The translations under genes and the position numbers were made by a program. This document shows, piece after piece, positions 1 through 6,652 of a DNA stretch of 17,194 nucleotides. Every line of letters starts with the position of its first letter. Positions within the stretch are counted from its first letter, which is position 1. Under the pieces are notes generated by a model. The model made no database searches. It was not told the origin of the DNA and worked only from the letters and a program-made list of their open reading frames with translations. Source of the stretch: JBJXGV01 sp046160485 (GTDB lineage Bacteria > Orphanbacterota > Orphanbacteria > JBJXGV01); the NCBI GenBank assembly GCA_046160485.1, contig JBJXGV010000019.1, forward strand, positions 1 through 17,194, in the 5' to 3' direction.

Positions 1-247
1 CGCGCGCCTGCGCCGCGTCGAGCGCCGCGCCGACGCCCTCGCGCAGCGCGTTGAGCTCCGCGCCGAGCGTGCGCCGCTCTTCGGGGCTCGCCTGCGCGAG
101 CCCGCGCAAGAGGTCGGTCACCCGCCCCTTCCGTCCGAGGTACTGCACGCGGACCGCCTCGAGCGACGCCTCCGCGTCGGCCGCCGCGCCCGCGCTTTCA
201 ATCGCGCTCAACGCCTCCGCCGAGAGCGCGGCGAAGCGTTCGTCCAA
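1..247 (-). CDS. pheS: Phenylalanine--tRNA ligase alpha subunit, N-terminal part (runs off the left edge)
   Basis: PheS pairs with PheT to charge tRNA-Phe in the cytoplasm. Only the first 82 codons lie in the window. The reading frame begins at a TTG directly after the rplT stop (TAG-TTG) and stays open to base 1. The translation starts MDERFAALSAEALSAIESAG and contains EAVRVQYLGRKGRVTDLLRG, then ASPEERRTLGAELNALREGV. This is the coiled-coil tRNA-binding arm with the YLGKKG-type and PEER motifs typical of bacterial PheS. AAGGG lies 7 nt before the TTG, inside the end of rplT, which supports TTG as the start and suggests coupled translation. Position after infC-rplT is the standard place for pheS. 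The catalytic domain is outside the window. Confidence 0.9.
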   Translation of the reverse strand, partial: MDERFAALSAEALSAIESAGAAADAEASLEAVRVQYLGRKGRVTDLLRGLAQASPEERRTLGAELNALREGVGAALDAAQAR

Positions 248-598
248 CTAAGCGCCCTTCGCGATCTCGACGAGCCGCGCGAAGGCCTCCTTCTCTTCGA
301 GCGCCAGATGCGCGAGCACCTTGCGATTCAGCGCCACGCCCGCGGTCTTCAGCCCCGAGATGAACCGGCTATACGAGATCCCGTTCAGCTTCGCACCCGC
401 GGAGATGCGCAGAATCCAGAGCCCGCGGAAGTCGCGCTTCTTCATCTTGCGCCCGCGATACGAGTAGTGAATCGCGTGCTGCACGGCCTCCTTCGAAGCC
501 TTGAAGAGCTTCGAACGCCCGCCGCGGAAACCCTTCGCTCTTTCGAGAACCTTCTTGTGGCGCTTCTTTCCAGTCACGCCCGATTTTGCCATTGGCAT
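248..598 (-). CDS. rplT: 50S ribosomal protein L20
   Basis: L20 is an early-binding 23S rRNA protein needed for assembly of the large subunit. The 116 residues match the family length. They show the expected basic N-terminus (KSGVTGKKRHKKVLERAKGF), the FRGGRSKLFKASKEAV and HYSYRGRKMKKRDFRGLWI blocks, and the conserved NGISYSRFISGLK in the C-terminal globular domain. Two ATGs are available (MPMAKS). The first is preferred because AAGGG sits 10 nt before it, against 16 nt for the second. infC ends only 35 nt upstream and pheS starts immediately downstream, so the gene is in the thrS-infC operon. L35 (rpmI), normally placed between infC and rplT, is absent. In E. coli L20 represses its own operon through a site upstream of rpmI; whether that holds here is unknown. 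Confidence 0.98.
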   Translation of the reverse strand: MPMAKSGVTGKKRHKKVLERAKGFRGGRSKLFKASKEAVQHAIHYSYRGRKMKKRDFRGLWILRISAGAKLNGISYSRFISGLKTAGVALNRKVLAHLALEEKEAFARLVEIAKGA

Positions 599-633
599 TG
601 TGTGTCTTCCCTTCTTGCGCTTGCGCTATTCGT

Positions 634-1242
634 TTACTCGATGACGATGTCGGCCGCGAGTGACTTCTCGATATTCTCGCTGTCATCTGAGTCGTCGGCT
701 TCGTGCTCTCTCGGCTTGCCCGCATGCATCTGCGGTTTCGGCACGAGCACGGCCGTCATGTTTCGGTCCTCGAGCTTCGGATGCTGCTCGACGTTTCCGA
801 CGTCGGACAATTCGGCGATCGCCTTTTCCATCACTTTTCGCCCGATGTCGATGTGCGCCATCTCGCGCCCGCGATACGTGAGCGTGATCTTCACCTTGTC
901 GCGGTGCTCGAGAAATTCGCGCGCGTGTCGCATCTTGAACTGGTAGTCATGTTCGTCGATCTTCGGACGCAGCTTTACTTCCTTCAGCTGCATCGTGTGC
1001 TGCTTCTTCTTCGCCTTGCGCGTCTTCTTGCTTTGCTCGTACTTGAACTTTCCGAAGTCCATGACCCGGCAAACCGGCGGCCGCGACTTCGCCGCAACCT
1101 CCACCAGATCCAGGCCCTGCTCTTGGGCCATCGTCAACGCCTCGCGTGTGGCGAGGACACCAATCAGTTCTCCATCCGGACCGACCAGCCGAACCTGTGG
1201 TACGCGGATCCTCTCGTTGACGCGGACGTCTTTAATGTTGAT
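634..1242 (-). CDS. infC: Translation initiation factor IF-3, starting at a rare ATC codon
   Basis: IF-3 binds the 30S subunit and checks start-codon/initiator-tRNA pairing. The 202-residue product has the N domain (VNERIRVPQVRLVGPDGELI, then GLDLVEVAAKSRPPVCRVMD, residues about 8-60), a Lys-rich linker (KKTRKAKKKQ) and the C domain (VKLRPKIDEHDYQFKMRHAR, then YRGREMAH). An acidic tail follows. The first in-frame ATG (base 1137) would delete half of the N domain. The frame has no ATG, GTG or TTG upstream that keeps it; the family N-terminus begins at ATC (1242-1240), 9 nt after a perfect AAGGAGG. ATT two codons on (1236-1234) is the alternative but is 15 nt from that site. AUU or AUC starts on infC are known in other bacteria and underlie IF-3 autoregulation. 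The start overlaps the last 11 nt of thrS. Confidence 0.95.
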   Translation of the reverse strand: MNIKDVRVNERIRVPQVRLVGPDGELIGVLATREALTMAQEQGLDLVEVAAKSRPPVCRVMDFGKFKYEQSKKTRKAKKKQHTMQLKEVKLRPKIDEHDYQFKMRHAREFLEHRDKVKITLTYRGREMAHIDIGRKVMEKAIAELSDVGNVEQHPKLEDRNMTAVLVPKPQMHAGKPREHEADDSDDSENIEKSLAADIVIE

Positions 1243-3070
1243 GGTCGACCACCTCCTTCTGGAATAGGGAATGAAGAGCGCGTTCGGAGATTTCGCGGGA
1301 GATCATGGCGGTCACATCCGCGACCGGCAGGCTTCCCAATTCTCCGAGATCTCGGCTCCTGACGGAAACAGCCCCGCTCTCAGCCTCGCGAGAGCCTAGG
1401 ACCAGCATGTAGGGAATTTTCTGAGTCTGCGCGTGGCGGATGCGGAAGCCGAGCTTCTCGTCGGCCGCATCGAGCGTCGCGCGAATGCCGCTCGCCGTGA
1501 GGCGCTCGACGAGCTTCGCCCCCGCCTCGGCATCCTTCTCGGTCACCGGCAGCACGATCGCCTGCACAGGCGCAAGCCACGTCGGAAACGCACCGGCGTA
1601 GTGCTCGATGAGGCACCCGAAGAAGCGCTCCATCGAACCCATGAGCGCGCGATGAATCATGATCGGGCGATGTTCCTTGCCGTCCGAACCCTTGAACGTC
1701 ATGTCGAAGCGCTCGGGCAAATTGAAGTCGACCTGGATCGTCGAGCACTGCCACGCGCGGTCGAGGTTGTCTTTGATCTTGATGTCGATCTTCGGGCCGT
1801 AGAAAACGCCTTCGCCGGGATCGACGGAGTACGCAAGGCCGCTCGATGCGAGCGCGCCGCGCAGCGCGGCGGTCGCGTGCTCCCAGCCCGCGTCGGAGCC
1901 GACCGAATGCTCGGGCCGCGTCGAGAGGTACATTTCGTACTCGGTGAATCCGAACGTGCGGAGAATGTAGAGCACGAAATCGAGAACGCGGCGGATCTCG
2001 GACTCGAGCTGATCCGGCGCGCAGAAGAGGTGAGCGTCATCCTGCGTAAAACCGCGGACGCGCTTAAGGCCGTGCAACTCTCCCGACTGCTCGTAGCGAT
2101 ACACCGTGCCGAGTTCCGCCCACCGCAGCGGCAGCTCGCGGTACGAGCGAATCCGGTGTTTGTAGATGCGAATGTGAAACGGGCAATTCATCGGCTTGAG
2201 CCGGTACTGAACCTTGTCGATCTCCATCGGCGCGTACATGCGGTCGGCGTAGAAGCCGAGATGCCCCGACGTTTCCCACAAATTCTCTTTCGCGATGTGC
2301 GGCGTGTAGACGACCTCGTAGCCGCCCTCGAAGTGGGCATCGAACCAGAACCGCTCGATCGTGTTGCGCAGCCGCGCGCCCTTCGGATGCCAGAAGATGA
2401 GCCCGGGCCCGTAGTCGTCCGACGTCGAGAAGAGTTCGAGTTCTTGCCCGATCTTGCGGTGGTCGCGCCGCTCGGCTTCTTCGAGCTTGTGCAAGTAATC
2501 GTCGAGTTCTTCTTGAGTCGCGAACGCCACACCGTAGAGCCGCTGCAGCATCTTGTTCTTCACGTCGCCGCGCCAATACGCGCCGGCGATCGTCATCAGC
2601 TTGAACGCCTTGATGACGCCGGTGCGCTCGACGTGCGGGCCGCGGCAAAGATCCGTGAAATCGCCGTCGGTGTAGAGGGTGAGCGTGTCACCCGCCGGAA
2701 TCGAATCGAGGATCTCGACCTTGTAGGTCTGCCCGCTCGCGCGGAAGCGCTCGAGCGCCGCGTCGCGCGAGATTTCTTCGCGCACGAACGGGAAGTTCGC
2801 CGCGATCACGCCGCGCATCTTCTTCTCGATCCGCGGGAAGTCCTCGGGCGTGAGCTTCTGCTCGAGATCGATGTCGTAGTAGAACCCGACGCCGCCGAAC
2901 TTCTCGCCTTCTCGCGTCGGCGGCCCGATCGTAAACTTCGTGGCGGGATAGAGCGCCTGGAGCGCGGTCGCCATGATGTGCGACGTGGAATGGCGGTAGA
3001 TCTCGCGCCCCTCGGGGGTCGCCAGATCGAGCGCGCGTCCCAGCGTATCTTTTAGACCTTCCGTCGCCAT
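1232..3070 (-). CDS. thrS: Threonine--tRNA ligase without an N-terminal TGS domain
   Basis: ThrRS charges tRNA-Thr and edits Ser-tRNA-Thr. The 612-residue protein begins almost at the editing domain: HSTSH at residues 27-31 is the HxxxH editing motif and Cys142 lies in DLCRGPH. The class II catalytic core follows, with zinc ligands Cys296 (MNCPFH), His347 (DDAHLF) and His473 (IMIHRA), motif 2 (TVYRYEQSGELHGLKRVRGF) and motif 3 (HRALMGSMERF). An anticodon-binding domain with AQTQKIPYMLVLG ends it. The roughly 60-residue TGS (N1) domain of E. coli ThrRS is missing. It cannot be recovered upstream, because only about 30 nt separate the ATG from a strong hairpin that follows a tRNA gene. TGS-less ThrRS exists in other bacteria. 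First gene of thrS-infC-rplT-pheS; its stop overlaps the infC start. Confidence 0.98.
   Translation of the reverse strand: MATEGLKDTLGRALDLATPEGREIYRHSTSHIMATALQALYPATKFTIGPPTREGEKFGGVGFYYDIDLEQKLTPEDFPRIEKKMRGVIAANFPFVREEISRDAALERFRASGQTYKVEILDSIPAGDTLTLYTDGDFTDLCRGPHVERTGVIKAFKLMTIAGAYWRGDVKNKMLQRLYGVAFATQEELDDYLHKLEEAERRDHRKIGQELELFSTSDDYGPGLIFWHPKGARLRNTIERFWFDAHFEGGYEVVYTPHIAKENLWETSGHLGFYADRMYAPMEIDKVQYRLKPMNCPFHIRIYKHRIRSYRELPLRWAELGTVYRYEQSGELHGLKRVRGFTQDDAHLFCAPDQLESEIRRVLDFVLYILRTFGFTEYEMYLSTRPEHSVGSDAGWEHATAALRGALASSGLAYSVDPGEGVFYGPKIDIKIKDNLDRAWQCSTIQVDFNLPERFDMTFKGSDGKEHRPIMIHRALMGSMERFFGCLIEHYAGAFPTWLAPVQAIVLPVTEKDAEAGAKLVERLTASGIRATLDAADEKLGFRIRHAQTQKIPYMLVLGSREAESGAVSVRSRDLGELGSLPVADVTAMISREISERALHSLFQKEVVDHQH
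1252..1258 (-). promoter_or_regulatory. Shine-Dalgarno AAGGAGG of infC, inside the thrS coding sequence
   Basis: On the minus strand AAGGAGG is a perfect anti-16S match. It ends 9 nt before ATC at 1242 and 15 nt before ATT at 1236, so spacing favours ATC as the infC start. The same bases encode Lys-Glu near the ThrRS C-terminus. infC is therefore likely translationally coupled to thrS. Confidence 0.85.
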
Positions 3071-3086
3071 GCCCTCTGCTTCCCTA

Positions 3087-3129
3087 GAAAACGAACAAAC
3101 ACCCTGAGGGAGGGACCCCTCCCTCAGGG
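3087..3129 (-). terminator. Hairpin with T-rich tail between tRNA-Val and thrS
   Basis: CCCTGAGGGAGG (3102-3113) and CCTCCCTCAGGG (3118-3129) form a perfect 12-bp stem with a 4-nt loop. On the minus strand it is followed by TGTTTGTTCGTTTTC, a T-rich though interrupted tract, while the plus-strand exit is GC-rich. It therefore points as an intrinsic terminator for the rpsA/tRNA-Val transcript. Only about 32 nt remain before the thrS ATG, so it may instead be a leaky terminator or attenuator feeding thrS. I see no T-box elements. Confidence 0.75.
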
Positions 3130-3172
3130 CGGCGGCTGCATCCTGCGATGATCAGTGCCATTCCAGAAATTA

Positions 3173-3249
3173 TGGTGGGCGCTAGAGGACTTGAACCTCT
3201 GACCTCTTGCATGTCAAGCAAGCACTCTAACCAGCTGAGCTAAGCGCCC
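3173..3249 (-). tRNA. tRNA-Val (anticodon GAC), CCA encoded
   Basis: The minus strand folds as a complete tRNA. The acceptor stem pairs GGGCGCT with AGCGCCC, followed by discriminator A and an encoded CCA (3175-3173). The D arm contains AGCTCAGCTGGTTAGAG. The anticodon arm is CTTGC-TTGACAT-GCAAG, with GAC at positions 34-36 after T33, reading GTC and GTT valine codons. The T arm holds GGTTCAAGTCC. It lies 93 nt after the rpsA stop and just before a terminator-like hairpin, so co-transcription with rpsA and processing from that RNA is likely. Confidence 0.97.
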
Positions 3250-3277
3250 GACCGATTGACCGTTGAGCCCCCGCGGA

Positions 3278-3345
3278 TAGAACCGTGCGCCGATGGTGCC
3301 GCGCACGCCCATTCCCGTCAAGCCCATTCCCGCCGCGCGGTTCTA
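3278..3345. repeat. Long-range inverted repeat spanning the rpsA stop codon, with nested hairpin and short direct repeat
   Basis: TAGAACCG (3278-3285) is complementary to CGGTTCTA (3338-3345), whose end includes the rpsA stop; the pairing extends imperfectly inward through GC-rich bases. Inside the loop, GTGCGC (3285-3290) can pair with GCGCAC (3301-3306). The 10-mer CCCATTCCCG occurs twice, at 3308-3317 and 3323-3332. There is no T-tract, so I do not call it a terminator. It may be a 3' stability or tRNA-processing structure for the rpsA transcript. Confidence 0.4.
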
Positions 3346-5193
3346 GATCTCGTCGTCGTCCTCCGCGGCGTCGATTTCCGCGCCCGCGACTTCGCCGGAC
3401 GCCTCGCCCGACCCGTCGCCCACCGCGTCCGCGATCGTCGTCGGCCGGTCGGCGAAACGCCGCATGTAGGCCTCGACCTCCGACTTGTCCTGATCGGTGA
3501 GGAACGCCTTCTCGGAGAGAACGATCCGCCGGTTCTGAGGATCGACCTTGATGACCTTCAGCGACAGCTCATCGCCCTCGCGGAAGTAGGCCTCGAGCTT
3601 CTTGATCTGCTGGTTGCCGACTTGCGACGCCGGCATGAAGCCCTCGATATCGTCGCCGAGATCGACAACGACGCCGCGGTCCATCACGCGCAGCACCTTC
3701 GCGTTGAGGTACATCCCCTCGGGGAAGCGCGTCGCGATCCCTTCCCACGGGTCGGCTTGAACCTGCTTAAGGCCGAGACTGATGCGGCGGTTCTCCTTGT
3801 CGATATTGAGAACCATCACCTCGACCGTGTCGCCCTTCTTCAAGACTTCGTTCGCGTGGCGGATGCGCCGGGTCCACGACATGTCCGAGATGTGGACGAG
3901 CCCGTCGATCCCTTCGGCCAGCTCGACGAAGGCGCCGAAGTTCGTCAGGTTGCGCACCTTTCCGGAAACACGGCTGCCGATCGGATACGTCAGGTCGAGC
4001 GAAAGCCACGGATCGGGCTCCGTCTGCTTGAGTCCGAGCGAAATCTTCTCGTTCTCGCGATCGACCTTGAGCACGACCGCTTCGATGATGTCGCCTTGAT
4101 TGAGAATCTTCGACGGGTGGCGCACGGTACGCGTCCACGACATCTCGGAGACGTGCACGAGGCCTTCGATCCCCTTCTCGATCTCGATGAACGCGCCGTA
4201 GTCGGTGATCGAAACCACCTTCCCCTTGATGCGCGTGCCGACCGGGTACTTCGACTCGACGCGCTCCCACGGGTACGGCGTGAGCTGCTTTAGGCCAAGC
4301 GAAATGCGCTCCTTCTCGCGATCGAACTCGAGCACCTTCACCTTGATCTTGTCGCCGATCTTCACGATCTCGGACGGGTGCCCAACGCGGCCCCACGACA
4401 TGTCGGTGATGTGCAAGAGGCCGTCGATGCCGCCGAGGTCAACGAACGCGCCGAAGTCGGTGATGTTCTTCACGACCCCTTCGCGAATCTGCTCCTTCTC
4501 CAGTTCGGAGATGAGCGAGGCCTTCTGGCGGTTGCGCTCTTCTTCGAGAACGACGCGGCGCGAAACGACGATGTTCCGGCGGCGCTTGTTGAGCTTGATG
4601 ATCTTGAAGTCGTACGTATTGCCGATCAGCTCGTCGAGGTTGGACACCTGACGCAGCGCGATCTGCGAGCCGGGAAGGAACGCGTCGACGCCGAAGAGAT
4701 CGACGACGACTCCGCCCTTGATGCGGCGCACGAGCTTGCCCTTGACGATCTCGCCCGCGTCGTAGCCTTCCTTGATGCGTCCCCACACGCGAAGGAAATC
4801 CGCGCGCTGCTTCGAGAGGACGACGAGGCCGTCGCGGTTCTCCATCTTCTCGAGGAAGACGTCGATCTCGTCGCCTTCCTTAATCGAAGAGGGATCGGGG
4901 AACTCGGAGAGAGCGATGACGCCCTCGGACTTGAAACCGACATCGACGAGGACTTCGGATTCGCCGACCTTCAGAACGCGGCCGCGAACGATCTCCCCCT
5001 CTTTGATCTCGCGAAGTGTGTCTTCGACGAGGTCGAGGAATTCACCGGATGCGGCGTCGGGTTCCGCGTCGTCGTCCGCGTTGACGAAGATCACGTTCGC
5101 GCGGGCCGCCGATGGAGGTGCGGGAGGGGAAAGTGTTGGTGTGCTGGCCGTCGCGGAGTTGAACTCCGTCTCGGCGTTATCGAACTCTGACAT
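3343..5193 (-). CDS. rpsA: 30S ribosomal protein S1 with six S1 domains
   Basis: S1 holds mRNA on the 30S subunit and helps unfold structured initiation regions. The 616-residue protein has six S1 (OB-fold) repeats at about residues 65-130, 147-213, 236-303, 318-388, 405-475 and 491-562. Repeats 3-5 carry the strong signature FGAFVDLxGIDGLLHITDMSW and end in RISLGLKQ. This is the full proteobacterial-type architecture, longer than the four-domain Firmicutes version. An Ala/Pro-rich N-terminal segment (1-60) and an acidic C-terminal tail (AEDDDEI) are probably disordered. The ATG is supported by TAAGGAGG 11 nt upstream (5212-5205). It has its own promoter and leader hairpin, is divergent from the symporter gene, and is followed by tRNA-Val. 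Confidence 0.98.
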   Translation of the reverse strand: MSEFDNAETEFNSATASTPTLSPPAPPSAARANVIFVNADDDAEPDAASGEFLDLVEDTLREIKEGEIVRGRVLKVGESEVLVDVGFKSEGVIALSEFPDPSSIKEGDEIDVFLEKMENRDGLVVLSKQRADFLRVWGRIKEGYDAGEIVKGKLVRRIKGGVVVDLFGVDAFLPGSQIALRQVSNLDELIGNTYDFKIIKLNKRRRNIVVSRRVVLEEERNRQKASLISELEKEQIREGVVKNITDFGAFVDLGGIDGLLHITDMSWGRVGHPSEIVKIGDKIKVKVLEFDREKERISLGLKQLTPYPWERVESKYPVGTRIKGKVVSITDYGAFIEIEKGIEGLVHVSEMSWTRTVRHPSKILNQGDIIEAVVLKVDRENEKISLGLKQTEPDPWLSLDLTYPIGSRVSGKVRNLTNFGAFVELAEGIDGLVHISDMSWTRRIRHANEVLKKGDTVEVMVLNIDKENRRISLGLKQVQADPWEGIATRFPEGMYLNAKVLRVMDRGVVVDLGDDIEGFMPASQVGNQQIKKLEAYFREGDELSLKVIKVDPQNRRIVLSEKAFLTDQDKSEVEAYMRRFADRPTTIADAVGDGSGEASGEVAGAEIDAAEDDDEI

Positions 5194-5223
5194 GTGAGCG
5201 TGTGCCTCCTTAGAGATGAATTC

Positions 5224-5248
5224 GTCCCGGAGAGAGTCCCCCCGGGAC
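5224..5248 (-). promoter_or_regulatory. Leader hairpin in the rpsA 5' UTR
   Basis: GTCCCGG (5224-5230) and CCGGGAC (5242-5248) form a 7-bp stem with an 11-nt loop. It lies between the predicted promoter and the Shine-Dalgarno at 5212-5205. In E. coli, S1 represses its own mRNA through structured leader hairpins, so an autoregulatory role is possible. This is inference from position and structure only. Confidence 0.4.
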
Positions 5249-5258
5249 CAGTCGGGCC

Positions 5259-5288
5259 AATATAACAGAGCGCCGCGAAATGCGGCAA
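5259..5288 (-). promoter_or_regulatory. Predicted sigma70-type promoter for rpsA
   Basis: On the minus strand TTGCCG (5288-5283) is followed 17 nt later by TTATAT (5265-5260), or 18 nt later by TATATT. That is close to the consensus -35/-10 pair. The short A/T-rich patch stands out in very GC-rich DNA and sits about 65 nt before the rpsA ATG. Its -35 end lies next to the ribosome-binding site of the divergent symporter gene. Confidence 0.6.
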
Positions 5289-5312
5289 GGGGGGAAAAGG
5301 GGGCGTGTTAGG

Positions 5313-6602
5313 ATGCGCCCTCGACGCGCCATGCGACTCCATCCTTCGACGATGATTCTCGGCGGGCTCTTCGTCGGCGCCGCCGCCGGCAGCCTCGCGA
5401 ACGCCGCGTTCGGCGGCTCCCCCGCGCTCGACGCCTTCGTGCGCAACGTCACGGAGCCGGCGGGGAAGATTTTCCTGCGGCTGCTCTTCATGCTCGTGAT
5501 TCCGCTCGTGGCCAGCGGGCTTGCGCTCGGCGTGGTCGGGCTCGGCGACCTGCGCTCGCTTGCGCGCATCGGCCTGAAGACGCTTGCGTACACGATCGTC
5601 GTCTCGGTGATCGCGGTCGCAATCGGCGTGACGCTCGTCAACGTGCTGCGGCCGGGAGCGGGGCTCGATCCGGAGTTGCGCGCGAAGCTCGCGCAGACGG
5701 CCGCCGCGGCGCCCACGCGCGCGGCGGATGCGCCCGCGTCCGGCGCGGCGTTCGTCGTCGGCATCGTCCCCGACAACATCGTCAAGGCGATGGCGGGCGG
5801 CGACATGCTCGCGGTGATGTTCTTCGCGCTCGTCTTCGGGATCGGGCTTGCGATGACGCGCACGCCCGCGACGGAACGGCTGCGCGAAGTGCTCGAAGGC
5901 ATCTATGACGTGACGATGCGGCTCATCGGTCTGGTGATTCGCTTAGCGCCGGTGGGTGTCGCGGCGCTTCTCTTCACGATGACGGCGCGATTCGGCGCGG
6001 GGCTCTTGCGCGAACTCGGCGCGTACGTCCTCGTCGTGCTGCTCGGCCTGGCGATCCATCAGTTCGGCGTCTACTCGCTCTCCGTGTGGCTCTTCGGCGG
6101 CATGTCGCCGCGCCGTTTCTTTCGCGACATCCGGCTTGCGATGATCACCGCGTTCTCGACCGCGTCGAGCAACGCCACTCTGCCGACTTCGATCGAAGTC
6201 GCCGAGCACCGGCTCAAGCTGCCGCCGCAAGTCGCGCGCTTCGTGCTGACGATCGGCTCGACCGCGAATCAAAACGGCACCGCGCTCTTCGAAGGCGTGA
6301 CGGTTCTCTTCCTCGCGCAGTTCTATGGCGTCTCGCTCGATCTCTCGCAGCAACTTCTGGTCGTCTTCGTCTGCATCCTCGGCGGCATCGGCACAGCAGG
6401 CGTTCCCGCCGGATCGATTCCGGTGGTCGTGATGATCCTCGGGCTCGTCGGCGTTCCGGCCGAAGGGATCGGGATGATTCTCGGCGTCGACCGGCTCCTC
6501 GACATGTGTCGCACGACACTCAACGTGACGGGCGATCTCGCGGCGGCGGTCGTCGTCTCGCGGGGCGAAGCGTCGCGACTCGAGAGCGGCGCGACGGGTT
6601 AG
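5313..6602 (+). CDS. Dicarboxylate/amino acid:cation symporter (DAACS family, glutamate/aspartate type)
   Basis: This predicted inner-membrane symporter (429 aa) moves an acidic amino acid or C4-dicarboxylate with Na+ or H+. Several long hydrophobic segments lie before residue 260. The family's re-entrant hairpins follow: the Ser-rich TAFSTASSNATLPTS (about 278-292), GSTANQNGT with NQNGT at 319-323 (NMDGT in GltPh), and GGIGTAGVPAGSIP. DMCRTTLNVTGD at 397-408 is the DxxRTxxNVxGD substrate site. The Arg at 400 (Arg397 in GltPh) favours an acidic substrate, which makes GltP/GltT-like more likely than DctA. An upstream ATG at 5280 is in frame, but the ATG at 5313 has AAGGGGG 9 nt before it and avoids the rpsA promoter. 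It is the only plus-strand gene, divergent from rpsA and convergent with plsC. Confidence 0.93.
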   Translation: MRPRRAMRLHPSTMILGGLFVGAAAGSLANAAFGGSPALDAFVRNVTEPAGKIFLRLLFMLVIPLVASGLALGVVGLGDLRSLARIGLKTLAYTIVVSVIAVAIGVTLVNVLRPGAGLDPELRAKLAQTAAAAPTRAADAPASGAAFVVGIVPDNIVKAMAGGDMLAVMFFALVFGIGLAMTRTPATERLREVLEGIYDVTMRLIGLVIRLAPVGVAALLFTMTARFGAGLLRELGAYVLVVLLGLAIHQFGVYSLSVWLFGGMSPRRFFRDIRLAMITAFSTASSNATLPTSIEVAEHRLKLPPQVARFVLTIGSTANQNGTALFEGVTVLFLAQFYGVSLDLSQQLLVVFVCILGGIGTAGVPAGSIPVVVMILGLVGVPAEGIGMILGVDRLLDMCRTTLNVTGDLAAAVVVSRGEASRLESGATG

Positions 6603-6652
6603 CGCACGAGCGACGGCGCGCGGTGGGCGCGGCCGCTCACGCGCAAGCCGAT

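Noticed and set aside
1433..3055. Long plus-strand open frame (540 codons) opposite thrS
   Set aside because: It is the antisense of a fully recognisable ThrRS; its Arg/Glu/Val-rich product matches no family and is a GC-rich shadow.
3071..3172. T-box riboswitch controlling thrS
   Set aside because: No T-box consensus or specifier loop is visible, and only about 100 nt lie between the tRNA and the gene, most of it hairpin and a short leader.
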